64,000 bases of DNA from Cyanophora paradoxa. Its lineage: Eukaryota; Glaucocystophyceae; Cyanophorales; Cyanophoraceae. Below are positions 62,732 through 64,000 of this stretch, piece by piece (the stretch's first letter is position 1; every line of letters begins with the position of its first letter). The stretch is from the NCBI GenBank assembly GCA_004431415.1, contig QPMI01000204.1, forward strand, positions 1 to 64,000, given 5' to 3'. The translations under genes and the position numbers were made by a program. A model generated the notes under the pieces. The model searched no databases, was not told where the DNA came from, and saw nothing but the letters and a program-made list of their open reading frames with translations.

Positions 62732-64000
62732 CTAGTAGCGGCGCTTGACGCGGTAGTAGCCGGGCCCGATGGGGAGCTCGTAGGGCTCCTTGGCGACGGC
62801 GGAGACGAGCAGGCGCGGGTCCTTGTAGCTCGCCAGCGTCGGGAAGCGCGGCGCCTTCGACCGCATCACGCTGTACGTCCGCATGCTCCCTGCGCCCCCG
62901 TCGCTCCCCGCGCGCGAGCAGCCGCGCCGCCGGCCGCACCGCGCAGCGCCTTGACCATGCTCGCCTTGCTCCCCTGCTCCGGATCCCGGTCCCGCTGCCG
63001 CCCTCTCAGCGCCCGACACCCTTCTCTCGCCGCGCGGGGTGCAAGCGGGCGCCTCTCTAAATCGAAGTGGTGCTGGGGGGCGGGCGGGGGCAGCGCGGGG
63101 CGCGGGGGGCGGGCGGGGGGCGGGGGCGGCGGGGGGCCGGGGCGCACGTCGGGGTCCTGGGCCTCGAGGCCGAGCGAGGCGAGGGTGACCGCCCCCTTCC
63201 CCTTCTCCTTCTCCCGCTCCGTCTGCTTCTCCGCCCCGCGCCGCGACATGAAGAAGCCCTTCCGCGTCCACTCCTGCGCGACCTCAGCCCGCGCGGCGCG
63301 GCGGCGCGCCCGGCGCCACGCGCGCCTTCGCGTCCCAGTCAAGCGTGTAGTTCGTCTCCCCCGTCGCCCGCCCCTCGAACGTCCCCGAGAAGCGCGTCCG
63401 CCCGTCGCTGCGCCCCCGCGCGGCCCTCAGCGCTGAACGACGGACAGGCGCGACGGAAGCGCTCGACGGGGGCGGCCACGGAGGGGAGACGGAAGGGGCG
63501 CGGGCGCGGGCTAGGGGAGGTGCGGCGGGGCGACGGATGGGAGAGGGCGCGGGGCGGGGCGGGGCACCGGAACATGGAGGAGGGCCTGCGGGGCTCGCGG
63601 ATGGCGAGGCCGTGGTCGCCCTTGTCGTAGGAGCCCGGCCCGAGGCCCGTCGTGTACGGCAGCGTCGGACACGGGCACCGAGCGTCGTCCAGGAACGGCA
63701 CCGCCTTCGGGAAGCGCTCTGTCGGGCTCCGCATCGCCGAGAAGCCACGCGGGCTCTCACATGCCAGCTTATACATCGATTTCTTGTTGCCCTGGTTTAT
63801 ACAGTAGCTGCGGACCGAGTAAGGCGAGGCATGCATAGAACGAAGGCGGAGACGAGCGCACGTTAGCTCCCCGCCAGGCTCCTCGCATGGTAATCGATCC
63901 GGCGCTGCGCCCCCGTCAAGCCTGGCCAGCGCAAGGCAACGCCAGCGGTGCGCACCGGAGCTGGACACGCGGTACGTGTCCCCGAAGTAGGGATTGTAAC
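62732..64000 (-). CDS. Sperm-tail PG-rich repeat (SHIPPO/STPG-type) ciliary protein, partial
   Basis: Runs off the right edge, so the N-terminus is missing. The exon at the edge reads YNPYFGDTYRVSSSG and is followed by a GTGCGCA donor. Later exons: SPRGFSAMRSPTERFPKAVP, YTTGLGPGSYDKGDHGLAI, TRFSGTFEGRATGETNYTLD, MRTYSVMRSKAPRFPTLASY, and the end YELPIGPGYYRVKRRY with the stop at 62732-62734. GPGSYD and GPGYY are the P-G-P-G-x-Y signature of sperm-tail PG-rich repeat proteins, which line or bind axonemal microtubules. Together with CC2D2A it indicates motile cilia. Which STPG/ODF3-like family member it is cannot be told from the fragment. Confidence 0.7.

Overview
This window is nuclear DNA from a unicellular eukaryote with cilia or flagella, most likely a GC-rich microalga. 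Four observations support this. Nearly every recognisable gene is broken by many short introns (about 50-90 bp). Two genes, a CC2D2A homologue and a sperm-tail PG-rich repeat protein, belong to the cilium. A COP1-type photomorphogenesis ubiquitin ligase and a membrane hybrid histidine kinase fit an alga. Coding DNA and introns are extremely GC-rich, while intergenic islands are closer to balanced and full of short palindromes. I cannot fix the lineage. A haptophyte is one candidate because of the many GC-AG introns; pelagophytes and other GC-rich algae are not excluded.

Layout. 0-4 kb: a secreted Thr/Pro- and Cys-rich protein built from tiny exons (minus, runs off the left edge), an LLPH-like nucleolar protein (plus) and Mediator subunit MED9 (minus). 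4-6.8 kb: a 21-bp tandem repeat, a small unknown gene and a palindrome-rich spacer. 6.8-13.1 kb: a hybrid sensor histidine kinase (minus). 13.7-18.1 kb: a large gene with an RRM-like segment, a winged-helix-like segment and a chromodomain. Its last 1.18 kb is repeated at 21.3-22.5 kb, and the two copies exactly flank a 5'-truncated non-LTR retrotransposon carrying RNase H. 22.8-25.2 kb: a nuclear-looking protein with Lys-Gly-Pro-Ala-Ser repeats and a winged-helix-like domain. 26-30 kb: an IQ-motif protein, an ARFRP1-type small GTPase and an RS-family splicing factor. 30.3-37.6 kb: CC2D2A.

37.7-57.0 kb is a tandem duplication of a unit of about 9.65 kb. Each unit holds a Ser/Pro-rich unknown gene, a chimeric fragment of a TUG/ASPSCR1 gene, a head-to-head pair of F-box genes and a TUG/ASPSCR1 gene. 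Only the right-hand TUG gene, which crosses the end of the duplication, is complete; the left one is cut at the junction. 58.0-61.4 kb is COP1, and 62.7-64 kb is the PG-rich repeat gene, which runs off the right edge.

The most striking general feature is splicing. Exon junctions forced by conserved protein motifs show two donor types, GTGCG(C/T) and GCCCGCC. Acceptors usually follow a CTGAC-like branch site. The GCCCGCC donors recur in unrelated genes and do not look like the usual GC-AG consensus. Duplicated copies differ mainly by single-base changes in G or C runs, so apparent frameshifts should be treated as possible sequencing error.
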